Made by a program: the position numbers and the translations under genes. Shown piece by piece: positions 27,836 to 37,383 of a stretch of DNA of 64,000 nucleotides (its first letter is position 1; each line of letters opens with the position of its first letter). A model generated the notes under the pieces. That model saw only the letters and a program-made list of their open reading frames with translations. It searched no databases and had not been told where the DNA came from. Origin of the DNA: Eledone cirrhosa (lineage: Eukaryota > Mollusca > Cephalopoda > Octopoda > Eledonidae); assembly GCA_964016885.1 (NCBI GenBank), contig OZ024744.1, positions 112,493,145 to 112,557,144 of the forward strand, written 5' to 3'.

Positions 27836-28015
27836 CTTGGCAGTATCGGTAGAGGGTCGGACGCCATGCTTTCCAGCATAGAGTTACGTCCCTTTATGAT
27901 CTGAGTTCAAATCCCGCCGAGGTTGACTTTACCTTTCCTCCTTACGGGGTCGATAAAATAAAGTACCAGTAATGAACTGGGTAATTGCTGGCCTTGTGCC
28001 TAAAGTAGAAACAAT
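27836..28015 (+). mobile_element. tRNA-derived SINE (octopus type), copy 1
   Basis: It starts TTGGCAGTATCGGTAGAGGG. It carries a pol III B-box-like block (GAGTTCAAATCCCGCC, 27904-27919), then the SINE body with GGGGTCGATAAAATAAAG, and ends GTAGAAACAATTATC, running into an ATC microsatellite. The A-box/B-box layout shows a tRNA-derived head. The sequence matches, from memory, SINEs abundant in octopus genomes. Confidence 0.9.
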
Positions 28016-28400
28016 TATCACTATCATCATCATCATCATCATCACCATCACCACCATCACCATCATCACTATCACTATCACTATCCGCACCACCACCACC
28101 ATCAGTATCACTATCCTCACCATCACCATCACCATCAGCACCATCATCACCATCACCATCAGCACCACCACCATCACCATCAACACCACCATCACCATCA
28201 ACACCATCACCATCAACATCACCACCACCACCACCACCATCAACACCATCACCACCATCACCATCAACACTATCCTCACCACCACCATCACCATCAATAT
28301 CACCATCCTCACCACCATCACTATCCTCACCATCCCCACCATCACCACCACCACCACCATCATCACCATCATCACCATCATCACCATCACCATCAATCAT
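28016..28400. repeat. (ATC/ACC)n microsatellite
   Basis: About 385 bases of ATC and ACC triplets, probably grown from the SINE tail. Open frames through it on both strands (poly-Met/Val and poly-Asp/Gly on minus, poly-Ile/Thr on plus) are low-complexity artefacts and not genes. Confidence 0.95.
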
Positions 28401-28676
28401 ACTATTGTTACTGTCGCTACCCTCCCCGAGTCTCGACTACCATACTATTTCGGTTTGGTATAGGGAGAGACAGCTACTATCATCCAAATTTCATTGGTCA
28501 ACCTGAGAGATGCGTGATGTCGGTGTTAGGGTGGCGGTGGGGTCAGGTTTTGTAAAGAGGCGGCGGGGTGCTGGTTAAGAAACTGTGTTGTAGGAACAGT
28601 AAAAAAAACAAAAAAAGGAGAGAGAACTCAATAGCCTAGAAAGAGAACGTAGTGCGAGTGATTGTTATCATTAAAA
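28401..28676. other. Unassigned spacer between SINEs
   Basis: It carries a G-rich patch (28525-28575), an A-run (28600-28615) and no recognisable element or coding signal. Confidence 0.3.
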
Positions 28677-28874
28677 AGGGCGGTGGATTGGCAGTACCGG
28701 TAGAGGGTCGGACGCCATGCTTTGACGCATAGAGTTACGGCCCTTGCCATTCTGAGTTCAAATCCCGCCGAGGTTAACTTTGCCTTTCATCCTTACGGGG
28801 TCGATAAAATAAAGTACTAGTAATACACTGGGGTAATTGCTGGCCTTGTGCCTAAAGTAGAAACAATTATCATT
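28677..28874 (+). mobile_element. tRNA-derived SINE, copy 2 (near full length)
   Basis: It starts GGGCGGTGGATTGGCAGTA, has the B-box block GAGTTCAAATCCCGCC at 28751-28766, and ends GTAGAAACAATTATCATTA. It is one of the more complete copies, with the GGGCGGTGGATT head that copy 1 lacks. Confidence 0.92.
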
Positions 28875-28881
28875 AATAGTA

Positions 28882-29020
28882 GAGCAGTGGTTTGGCAGTA
28901 TCGGTGGGGGGTCAGGTACCATACTTTGCAGTATATGAGTTATGGCCCTTTACGTTCTGAGTTCAAATCCCGCCGAGGTTAACTTTGCCTTTCATCCTTA
29001 CGGGGTCGATAAAATAATTG
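28882..29020 (+). mobile_element. tRNA-derived SINE, copy 3 (3' part missing)
   Basis: The head and B-box region (GAGTTCAAATCCCGCC near 28958) run to GGGGTCGATAAAATAA and then jump directly to AATTGTTTCTAC, the start of an inverted copy. The usual CACTGGGGTAATTGCTGG segment is absent, so the copy was cut when the next SINE joined in the opposite orientation. Confidence 0.88.
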
Positions 29021-29209
29021 TTTCTACTTTTGGCACAAGGCCAGCAATTATCCCAGTGCATTACTGGTACTTTATTCTATCGACCCCCGTAAGGATGAAA
29101 GGCAAAGTTAACCTCGGCGGGATTTGAACTCAGACCGTAAAGAGCCGTAACTCTTTGATGCAAATATAGCGTCCGACCCTCTACCGATATTGCCAACGCC
29201 CTTTAATAC
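29015..29209 (-). mobile_element. tRNA-derived SINE, copy 4 (inverted)
   Basis: A complete inverted copy: AATTGTTTCTACTTTTGGC at the left (3' end) and the head near 29205. It shares the variant TTTGATGCAAATATAGCG with the copy at 32740-32938, marking a subfamily. Together with copy 3 it forms an imperfect head-to-head inverted pair. Confidence 0.92.
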
Positions 29210-29220
29210 TGCCAATCCAC

Positions 29221-29300
29221 CGGGGTCGATAAAATAATGCACTGGGGTAATTGCTGGCCTTGTGCTAAAAGTAGAAGCATTATTATTATTATTATTATTG
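29221..29300 (+). mobile_element. SINE 3' fragment with (ATT)n tail
   Basis: A short piece, CGGGGTCGATAAAATAATGC, through TTGCTGGCCTTGTGC and GTAGAAGCATTATTATT. It consists of only the SINE 3' end followed by ATT repeats. Confidence 0.85.
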
Positions 29301-30075
29301 TTGTGTTATTTTGTTTAGCTCAGTTCTGTTTCTCTGTTGCCAGGTTCAGGTCTTGAACCTAGGACAATAGAGGTTTCCATTGTAGAGAGAGAACTTGTCT
29401 GAGAATGTGTGTTGTTCCTAGTAGCCTCATCTTCTGTAGCTCATATTTACTGATCTTGCAGGGAAGGACGCTAAGGTGTAGGTCTGAGGATTTGGGTATT
29501 AATCCTAATGCCCCTATTACCCCAGGGATAGTGTTTGTGGTCATCCTCCATATGTGGTTGATCTCTATTTCCAGGTCTTTGGTTTTTGACAGTTTCTCCA
29601 TTGTTTTTATAGATGTATTCTTGTCAGCTGGTATGGAAATATCTATAAGGCTACATGTCTGATCTGTTTTGTTTTTATGATATCTGGTCTGTTGGCAGCA
29701 ATTTCTAGGTCGGTTATCACAGGCATATCCTACAAGATGGATATGTTACCCTTTTCCATTACTGTTTTTGGTTGATGTTCATACCATTTGCTAGAAGTTT
29801 GGATGTCATGAGAGCGGCAGAGCATCCAGTGCACATATTTGGCAATGCAGTTGTGTCTTTCGATATAGTCAGTTTTTGCCAGCTCTGGACACCCGGAGAT
29901 AACATGATCTACCATTTCTTCATGTTTGTAGCATATTCTACATAGAGGGCTAGTCCCATCTTTCACTATACTGTGTCTATAGGCCCGAGTGTTTAGAGAT
30001 TGGTCTTGTACAGCAACTAAGAGTCCTTCAGTCTCTGCTTTCAAACCAGCACTTCTGAGCCAGGATAGTGAGCCA
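29301..30075 (-). pseudogene. Non-LTR retrotransposon C-terminal region (zinc motif and endonuclease end)
   Basis: Minus strand, 30075 down to about 29359. An open stretch (30044-29730) reads LKAETEGLLVAVQDQSLNTR, then a zinc-like block with C and H ligands (CRICYKHEE..DHVISGCPELA), then YEHQP. The next stretch (29601-29359) has EKLSKTKDLEIEINHIWRM and GVIGALGLIPKS and ends LGTTHILRQVL. These are the last domains of non-LTR elements with a restriction-like endonuclease. About 130 bases between the two stretches, where the endonuclease core should lie, are frame-disrupted. 29359-29301 is probably 3' untranslated sequence ending at an ATT run. It belongs to the same superfamily as the 25.6-27.5 kb element but is not its continuation, being on the wrong side of it. 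Confidence 0.8.
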
Positions 30076-31195
30076 TGCTGTCACGTCTAAGAAATTAACT
30101 GTCCTAGTATTACGTTCTATATCTCTCATCAGGCTGTACTTCTTAAAGAAGAACCTAAGTCGCTTATGTAGTCTTTCTATTTGGCTATTGTTAAGTTCAC
30201 GGGCTGTGAGCGGAGCGCCGTCTCTGTACAGTCCTCCGCCTAAGCTAGGGATCTCATCTGCTAAGAGGTACAAGCCGACAACGTTCGTGATTTTGGCGGA
30301 ATACCTCGACCCCATCGTAATGTCAAAGCTGTCGGGTCTATTTTGTCTCTCCCATAGCGTACTATCGAATTCTAGTAATGTTTTCCTAGCTACTATAATG
30401 ATGTCAACTTCCTTTCTAGTGAGGCTGGATCTATGGCTGAGATCAATGTCTTGTTCAAGATGTCCGGGGATATTGAGGCATAGAAATTCGATATGTCGAG
30501 TTGTATAAATCAAACTTCGGACTTGATGTCCATGCTAGAGAACCAGTCTATGACCTCTCTAGTACAAGACCACAGGCTGAGTTTATTGCTATTTCTAAGT
30601 TCAGGTATTATTCGGTTGATAATAGTTTTACTAAGTCTTCCACGGTCTGATTTGGAGGGTGCTATAAGCCTAACCGATAGCTTACTCTGAAAGTCCGGTT
30701 TGAGGTCTTTAATTGAGATCCTAGGTTTCCTAGGGCTGTAGGGTTGTGTCCTACCGGCGATCTTAAGTTCAGTCATTATCGTCTTGGCCTGATTGTTTAT
30801 GTGGGTGTGATTATGTGTTGTTGTTTTGAAGTTTTTTTTTGTATTTCGCTTGTGATGCATTTCTGGTCCGCTGGTACTAGTATACCAGGGCACTTTTTAA
30901 TGTCCTTTAATGTCCTTCATGATGGATGCAAGTCTTGACAGGTATGTCCTTCTGTCAGAATTATGTCGTGGTTTTTTTAAATTTAATGTTCCGGATCATG
31001 GTAATGATACTGTCTTCAAAATCTTCGAGGTGTGCATTGTGTGGTGGAGGATCTCTCGTTGATTTGAAGAGTCTTTTCAGGTGTTGGTTACTGTCACTGC
31101 CGGTTCTTTTGGCCTTTCTGTTGTTGTAGTGGTAGGCTCTCCAGCGGATCTTTCTGATGAATGAGTTAGTTTGTTGTAATAGTAGCCGCGTGAGT
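30050..31195 (-). pseudogene. Penelope-like element RT, N-terminal part (truncated)
   Basis: Minus strand from 31195. FIRKIRWRAYHYNNRKAK and then LEDFEDSIITMIRNIKF is the N-terminal region. ISIKDLKPDFQSKLSVRLI and PSKSDRGRLSK follow at 30790-30650, and DVTMGSRYSAKI, GGGLYRDGA (a damaged YRDD block) and VNFLDVTAW at 30330-30060. The order matches the better preserved copy at 53.5-55.4 kb (compare TLKDHKVDF, YRDDDLTL and VDFLDINLDL there). It lacks the linker and GIY-YIG endonuclease because it is interrupted near 30060 by the non-LTR C-terminal fragment. Stops and frameshifts make it dead. Confidence 0.78.
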
Positions 31196-31212
31196 GTATA
31201 TCTGTGGCTACG

Positions 31213-31263
31213 TATACTATGTATATATGTGTGTGTGTATGTGTGTGTGCATGTGTGTGTCTG

Positions 31264-31300
<37 letters not shown>
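31213..31300. repeat. GT and AT microsatellites
   Basis: GT-rich tract at about 31228-31262, then (AT)n at about 31266-31298. Open frames here are low-complexity artefacts. Confidence 0.95.
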
Positions 31301-31462
31301 ATATATTTAGAAACACACAGATACATGCGGACACACACATATACATGAATGCATCCACACCCAACCGTGAGTTAATGGTGCCAACCTCACCGATATTGCT
31401 CAATGAATGACTGGGACAGACCAATCCGGTTGAACTAGACTGAACCAGTATCAGAGTTAAAA

Positions 31463-32210
31463 ATACATTATGAAGAGAGAAGAAACATTTAGATATAATT
31501 AGTAATAAAATGTATCATACCTAAACTGCTCCTAGATTCCTCGACTACGTAGTTTCGTGGCATAAACAAAAACAATACATCATAAAGATATAGAGTCTTT
31601 GCGAGGTCTGCCGACTTATCAAGAGGATACCTCATTTTACTAGCTTCAAGAACACGCCTACACGACGTGAGAAAGAATCCCAAAAGGCGGAGGGGGAGAT
31701 AGTCACGCGATATAACGGTCGAGAAACAGAGCTAAGCCTCTGTGTGTGTCCGCATGTATCTGTGTGTTTCTAAATATATTGTTAATAACTCCCTCTGGTC
31801 GAGTAATCTTTGAAGTGTGGTGACTGCTGGAAAGCTGTCATTACTCATACTTCTCGTCTCCTTCACCACCTCTTCTACGGCTTCGATATAAAAACCCCCT
31901 CCGCCTCTGTGGTATTTTCTTCGGGGTTATAAGAGGCTTAGCTCTGTTTCTCGACCGTTATATCGCGTGACTATCTCCCCCTCCGCCTTTTGGGATTCTT
32001 TCTCACGTCGTGTAGGCGTGTTCTTGAAGCTAGTAAAATGAGGTATCCTCTTGATAAGTCGGCAGACCTCGCAAAGACTCTATATCTTTATGATGTATTG
32101 TTTTTGTTTATGCCACGAAACTACGTAGTCGAGGAATCTAGGAGCAGTTTAGGTATGATACATTTTATTACTAATTATATCTAAATGTTTCTTCTCTCTT
32201 CATAATGTAT
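31463..32210. repeat. Foldback element: 279-bp inverted repeat arms, 190-bp loop
   Basis: 31463-31741 and 31932-32210 are reverse complements around an axis at 31836.5 (paired positions sum to 63673). The same 64-codon open frame appears on opposite strands (31489-31683 minus, 31990-32184 plus) with identical translation, so the arms are nearly or fully identical and recent. The loop contains GATATAAAAACCCC and a GT-rich piece whose 40 bases (31741-31780) are inverted relative to 31301-31340 outside the foldback. Both arms end in AT repeats. The 64-codon frame resembles no protein I know and I do not call it a gene. Confidence 0.9.
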
Positions 32211-32249
32211 ATATATATATGACCTTTTCTGTTTCCAACTGAAATTTCA

Positions 32250-32251
<2 letters not shown>

Positions 32252-32307
<56 letters not shown>
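32252..32307. repeat. (AT)n microsatellite
   Basis: Uninterrupted AT dinucleotides for about 55 bases. A shorter AT tract at 32209-32220 ends the foldback. Confidence 0.97.
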
Positions 32308-32309
<2 letters not shown>

Positions 32310-32505
32310 GGATTAGAGCAAACATCACGGACGCTCTATCTCAAAATTATTTTTGAAAAGCATTAGAAATGCGCAACCGGTAAAACTTAAAACCAAAACT
32401 GAATACTAACCAATACTATTACTAATTCTCACTTATTCCTAATTAAACTATTTTTCACTGTGAACAATTTGTCAGCATTTTCTTTTCCATTTACCAATAT
32501 ATATA

Positions 32506-32632
<127 letters not shown>

Positions 32633-32739
32633 GTTAGCACATATAGTTAGTGTAACAACTAATTCATTTATTTATTCTTCTATTTATTTCACACACCAGC
32701 CATAATCCTTAATCACATTTTCCTAGTACTACAAAACCC

Positions 32740-32938
32740 TTTAATAATTGTTTCTACGTTTGGCACAAGGCCAGCAATTTCCTCAGTGCATTACTGGTGC
32801 TTTATTTTTATCGACCCCGTAAGGATCAAAAGCAAAATTAACCTCGGCGGGATTTGAACTCAGACCGTAAAGGGCCGTAACTCTTTGATGCAAATATAGC
32901 GTCCGACCCTCTAACCGATATTGCCAACGCTCTTTAAT
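32740..32938 (-). mobile_element. tRNA-derived SINE, copy 6 (inverted)
   Basis: It begins TAATTGTTTCTACGTTTGGC and ends with the inverted head near 32935. It shares TTTGATGCAAATATAGCG with copy 4, so the two belong to one subfamily. Confidence 0.92.
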
Positions 32939-33339
32939 ATCGGTTACATACTAAATACACGATAGAAAACGTTAGACATCCTACCCCCTACATTCTTATT
33001 CCCCACGGTATTCTTAACTTAGGTTTATTTACTTTTATTTATTTTTTTATTTTTATTCCTCTCCAACAAACCTGTGACCAACAGAAAACCCACATGCCCT
33101 TTAGTACCACATCGCACCCTTTCATCTCCCATCACTTATCACCCCTAACCACCTCTACAATCACACCCAGTACCCTCGCTTCACCACATATACGCCATAA
33201 ACAGCCAAATCACCACACCTCCCACAACTCACACCAACCATCACTCCCCACCACCATGTCTTCATTATAATTCTTCCCCTCCCCTATCGCACAGACCAAA
33301 ACATTCCTTCTAGCAAAGCCACCAATCAAAACGAACTTT
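32939..33339. other. C/A-rich, G-poor stretch
   Basis: From about 33060 the plus strand is strongly G-poor and C/A-rich (many CCACC and CACA words). The same asymmetry is seen in the right arm of the PLE inverted repeat (38460-38760), directly upstream of the homologous terminus, so it is probably the untranslated region of the element fragment at 33340-33575. Confidence 0.4.
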
Positions 33340-33575
33340 AACTGACCACCATAAATGAATGTGAATCGTTAAAGAACTTTTCGACGCGCCAACATGTTCC
33401 TTCTGTCATTTCCAGAACAGATGTCCGACGAGCTTTTGATTCCAGAGTCGGGCCAGATCGATACAGATCGAACATTGAGCTGATAAATAACGAAACGCGC
33501 CGCGCGTCACTACTCAATAAATGTAATGAAGACATAACAAATCGTCCTTTTTATTATATATATATTGTTATATTT
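33340..33575 (+). mobile_element. Terminal fragment of a Penelope-like element
   Basis: It parallels the right arm end at 38780-38998: CCAATCAAAAC, GATCGATACAGATCGAAC, TTGAGCTGAT, CGAAACGCG, a CGTCAC word, TCAATAAATG, and AATCGTCCTTTTTAT before an AT tract. The order and spacing match with moderate divergence, so this is an older copy of the same terminus. It contains a degenerate hammerhead-like core (see findings). Confidence 0.7.
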
Positions 33576-33603
33576 GGGGATGGCCATGTTGCAAATTGCA
33601 AAT

Positions 33604-33745
33604 ACAGTGAAATTCCGTTATAACGAAATTCATGGGGTATTAAAAAATTTTGATGAAACGAAAAATTCTTTATAACAAGATCAACCGAAACAAAGCGAGC
33701 GTTTATTTGTTATACTGAAAAATTCGTTATGATGGTATTTTGTTC
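33604..33745. mobile_element. Possible pogo/Tc1-like transposon end
   Basis: TACAGTGAAATTCCGTTATA (from 33604) continuing ACGAAATTC resembles the terminal repeat of pogo-like elements, which begins CAGTG and carries a GTTATAACGAA word next to a TA target. Related words (TTATAACAAGATC, ATTCGTTATGATGG) follow within 120 bases. No matching inverted end was found, so only a fragment is claimed. Confidence 0.35.
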
Positions 33746-33867
33746 TGCGCCAGCATTGTGGATGACACAGTGTTTTGTAAAAGCACATGTGTAACTCACA
33801 GGGAGAAAACCTCAGATTTTGGCAAATGAATTCAGTATGTGTAAATCCATGCAAAAAATTGCATAAA

Positions 33868-33877
<10 letters not shown>

Positions 33878-33912
<35 letters not shown>
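33878..33912. repeat. (AT)n microsatellite
   Basis: GTGTGTGTAT followed by about 30 bases of AT. Confidence 0.95.
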
Positions 33913-33913
<1 letters not shown>

Positions 33914-33967
33914 GGAGGTGAGTGTTATTGTAGTACAATAAAGCAATGCAGATATCGGATAAGAAGC

Positions 33968-34038
33968 ACTCTACAGTTTGTAGGACTGGAGTATACATAA
34001 TACACTCTACAGTTTGTAGGACTGGAGTATACATAATA
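33968..34038. repeat. Two-copy 36-bp direct repeat
   Basis: The unit beginning CACTCTACAGTTTGTAGGAC and ending in ATACATAATA occurs twice in immediate succession. Confidence 0.85.
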
Positions 34039-34210
34039 TATAAGATCAAAAGATTGTTAAATGAGTTCCATGTATTTTATTATGCGCATTTCAAAAACAA
34101 ATATCATCTGATGAAAACACAAATGTTATTGCATGATGATATTTGTTTTTGAAATGCGCATAATAAAATACATGGAACTCATTTAACCATCTTTTGATCT
34201 TATATATTAT
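34033..34210. repeat. 76-bp inverted repeat with 26-bp loop
   Basis: 34033-34108 and 34135-34210 are reverse complements (paired positions sum to 68243), with one mismatch noticed (GTTAAATG against CATTTAACC). The arms end in TATATAT. It lies directly left of the large PLE inverted repeat. Confidence 0.9.
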
Positions 34211-34222
34211 ATATATATATAT

Positions 34223-35697
34223 ATATAGAAAGGATAAAAAGGACGATTGATTATTCCTTCATTGCATTTATTGATAGGTGACGCGCGTTTCGCCACTGAT
34301 CAGCTCAAGGTTCGATCTATATCGATCCTACTCGACTCAATAATCGGCAGTTCGACGGACCCTCTTAAAATGCTATAAGAAAATGAAATACATGCTATGT
34401 GGTAAAGTCAGAGTTTCAAGAGTTTGACAAAATGAGATGTTTTGATTGGTGGGAAGGATCAAGGCGATGTACTGGCCTGTAGTGTATATGGGGGTGGGTG
34501 TGATGGTGAGATGTTGGTGACGGTCTGTGGATGAGGTGGGCTGTGGTGTGGTGTGGTGGTGGTGGGTTGGCCTTGGCGTGTAGAGTATATGGGGATGGTG
34601 GTTAAGGTTATTTAGTGGGATGGGCTGTGGTTTGAGCTTAGTGGATTGTCAGTAGACGGGTTGGCGTGTGGGTGGGGGTGTGGTAGTGGTGTCTTTGTTT
34701 ATGGTAGCGGCGTTTGTGGTGGTGTGGTGGATGTATTGGTGGCGTCAGGTCCATACATAGATACATAGTTAGACGCTCTTCGTCTGACAGATACCTTGTA
34801 TATACGTATACGTACACACATATATGTATATATGTGCACATATATTGTTGTATAAACACACACAACATAAAACACATACGCACATCCTTGCCCACACATA
34901 TCGGCATACGCTCACACACAGCCATATGTATATGTACACACATGTATGTGCATGCGCGCATGCGGACACGAATATGGGGAGTGGGGGAATATCGGTGGGG
35001 GTGGCGAACGACAGAGATGGGGGGAAGGTGAGAGGCGATGTAGAAGGTGTTTCACATATATACATACACATACATACACATGGGTATGGGCATATGGACT
35101 CACACTCATGTATGCAAGATATACATATACACACGTATACTCACACATATATATATATATATATATGTGTACACATATATATTTATATACACACACATGT
35201 ACCGACAACACACACATACACGCACATATACACATATGCATACACATATATATATATATACAGATATATATATACACACACATAGACATATGCATACACG
35301 TGTTCACATACACACACATACACACACACACACATAGAGATAAATTTGCGTACACGCACGCACACTTAAAACGCCCGTATGAGTAAAATACTTACACACA
35401 GACACACACACTATTGTTGGTTGGGGAGTGGAGGTATGTGTTGTCGGTGTTGATGAAGTATGGAGTTGTGTTTTGTGGTGGTGGAGTTGTGAGGGGCAAA
35501 AATATATATACCGGATCGAATACCGGTTAAAAGGTGACATAGGGAACGCGGGGGAAAAGCGTTTATGGACGTACGGCGATGTGTGTTGTGGACATGGTGA
35601 TGGTGGTGGTGCTGGGGTGATATGTTCGGCAAGATGATTACATGATCAGAGGTTACGGTGTGTTATATGGTAGGCAGACGGGTGGTGGGGGGTATAT
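34223..35697 (-). mobile_element. Left arm of a large PLE inverted repeat
   Basis: The arm starts ATATAGAAAGGATAAAAAGG and passes GGTGACGCGCGTTTCGCC, a GT/GGTGG-rich stretch and an ATAC/ACAC microsatellite zone (34800-35400), ending near GGCAGACGGGTGG at about 35690. The right arm (37384-38998) is its reverse complement with small indels in the microsatellites. Element 3' ends face outward in both arms, so the structure is a head-to-head dimer, as expected of inverted pseudo-LTRs in Penelope-like elements. ORFs predicted in the microsatellite zone are artefacts. Confidence 0.82.
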
Positions 35698-36340
35698 AAT
35701 ACAGTCGATTTGGGAGCGAGGGATATGTGTTGATGATGTAATGATAATGATTGTTGAAGTATGTGGATGTATTTAGTGGTGGCGGTGGTTGTGTGTGCGT
35801 GCGACAGTACAGCTACAGGGTCGAATTTAGCGTGGGGTTGCAAGTTAGGGTAGATAGAGGGAACATGGGGAGGATGAGGTTGCAGGCGTGTATGGTATGC
35901 ACATGACGATGTGTGGTGTGGTGGTGGTGGCGATGGTGTGATATGATCGACATTGTATTTACAAGGTAGAACGTATCATATGGTACCGATCTAATACGAT
36001 GTTGCAACGATGAGGTGTGTATGTTGGTGTGAATTATGGTGGTGGTGATGGTGATGTGTGCGGCATGATATACAAATGGGGGCTTAGAGATGGTAACGTG
36101 GAGTACAATGCAATAAGTTCATTGAGGTGGGCGATGTTGAGACGGGGTATAGGTGGTTATTAATATGGTGTGTCGTGGTTAGTGTGATTTTTGGTGTGGG
36201 TTATGTATGCGGCATGATATACAAAATATGGGCTTACATATGGTTAAATTCAATGAAATGAAATAAGATAAAGCGAAGTTAGATTAGAATTAAAGTTCGT
36301 TGAGATGGGCGATGGTGATACGGGGCAGGTGTGGTTATTA
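35698..36340 (-). other. PLE 3' untranslated region with internal duplication
   Basis: A G-rich plus strand (C-rich on the element's sense strand) without coding signal, directly downstream of the GIY-YIG frame. It holds two related blocks: GCGGCATGATATACAAA at about 36060 and 36209, and GTTCATTGAGGTGGGCGATG at 36118 against GTTCGTTGAGATGGGCGATG at 36296. A segment of about 150-180 bases was therefore duplicated and has diverged. Confidence 0.5.
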
Positions 36341-37383
36341 TTATGGTGGGTCATGGTTAGTGCGTGGTCTTCCCGCGAAAGTTTGTGCAGAAAAGGTGTG
36401 CATCCTAGTGTGTCTGCAATTGACAATTATGTCCGACCTATAGTTTATGGCGGAATCAAGTTTAATTATTTCCGTCGCCTCAGCTAGGCACAATCTGCAG
36501 TGGTTTCTGTCACTAGGGATGTATGCCACACATCTTTTTACTGACCACGAGATCCGGGGTTCAATATTCCTGTCCTTGAGGTCCCAGATCAGATCGGCCA
36601 GTTTTCTTTGTGGTCGTTTCGATCTATGTTTGAAGGAGCTTCTGTGATTATTCCAGCGCTCCTTAAACGTAGTGGATGTCGCACCTATATATGAGTACTC
36701 CTTATTGCCGGCAGTGACATCGCACCGGTAAACAATATTCTTAACGAGGCACTCCCCGTTTAGTGGGCATTCGTCTCGTTTTTTGCAGTTGCATTTGGGA
36801 GTAACCGGTGCGGTGCAACGTTGGCGGTTGGTGTCGTGCGGTGTTGGTGTGGTGTGTGTGTTGTTGTGTTGTGTGTGTGGTTTCGTTCTGGGTTGTGGTG
36901 GTGGTTTGTTGGGGGGGGGGACCATGTGTTTTTGTATTTTTGCCCTATTATTGTGTGCTATTGTGTGGCCTAGGTTTGGTGCTGTGGAGAAAGAGAATTT
37001 TACGGTGTGTTTATTGAAGAGCTTGTGGTATTTGTGTGTGTGTGGAAAAGATTGTTCGAGGGCCCTGAAAAAGGTTCCCGGTATGTTAGTGGCGACGTGT
37101 ATAGAATAGGAGGGGGGGGGGGTTATACCACGTGACAGGTCTACTTCGGTTTATGCGTTGTTTAGTGAGTTTGTGTGTGTTTTGGTCAGGCGTGTGTTTC
37201 AAATAGATTCCAGGTAATCTATTGGCGTTATGTCCCTTGTCTCTATTGGTACGCAAACGTGTGCGATAGTCGGAGTTGTTATTGGGGCTGGAGAGTATGG
37301 CTTTATCTCCTAGACAGTTATGTGTGGTGCTGTCTACGCTGCCGGCTAGGGGGCGTCTAAGGTTATTGTGTGTTCTACGTGTT
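36341..37383 (-). pseudogene. PLE C-terminal reading frame with GIY-YIG endonuclease
   Basis: Minus strand. First is a linker: RINRSRPVTWYNPP, then VATNIPGTFFRALEQSFP, HKLFNKHTVKFSFS and PNLGHTIAHN. Next is the cysteine block CNCKKRDECPLNGEC. Then comes the GIY-YIG-type nuclease: VYRCDVTAG..EYSYIGATSTTFKERWNNH, LADLIWDLKDRN, and the late block CRLCLAEATEIIKLD ending in a C-R-H motif. In PLEs this domain supplies the integration nick. The frame breaks once, at an 11-base G run (37112-37122 on plus), where a one-base change would rejoin the two halves; this could be real slippage or a sequencing error. The RT part is missing: the element is 5' truncated at about 37384, where it meets its own inverted copy. 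Confidence 0.85.

Noticed and set aside
27904..27919. tRNA gene suggested by the B-box
   Set aside because: It is the tRNA-derived head of the SINE; there is no cloverleaf and the same sequence recurs with the SINE body.
27929..28463. Open frames of 150-160 codons on both strands
   Set aside because: Pure translation of an ATC/ACC microsatellite, with one or two residues repeated; not genes.
31489..32184. Identical 64-codon frames on opposite strands
   Set aside because: The identity follows from the inverted repeat; there is no homology to a known protein and no transcription signal.
34638..35540. Many overlapping open frames rich in His, Tyr, Thr, Cys and Val (also 37537-38567 and 52834-53283)
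   Set aside because: All lie in AT/AC/GT microsatellites inside the PLE arms or beside them, and mirror each other between strands.
36783..37109. Plus-strand frame rich in Cys, Val and Gly with hydrophobic stretches
   Set aside because: Shadow of the minus-strand PLE coding region (linker and cysteine block).
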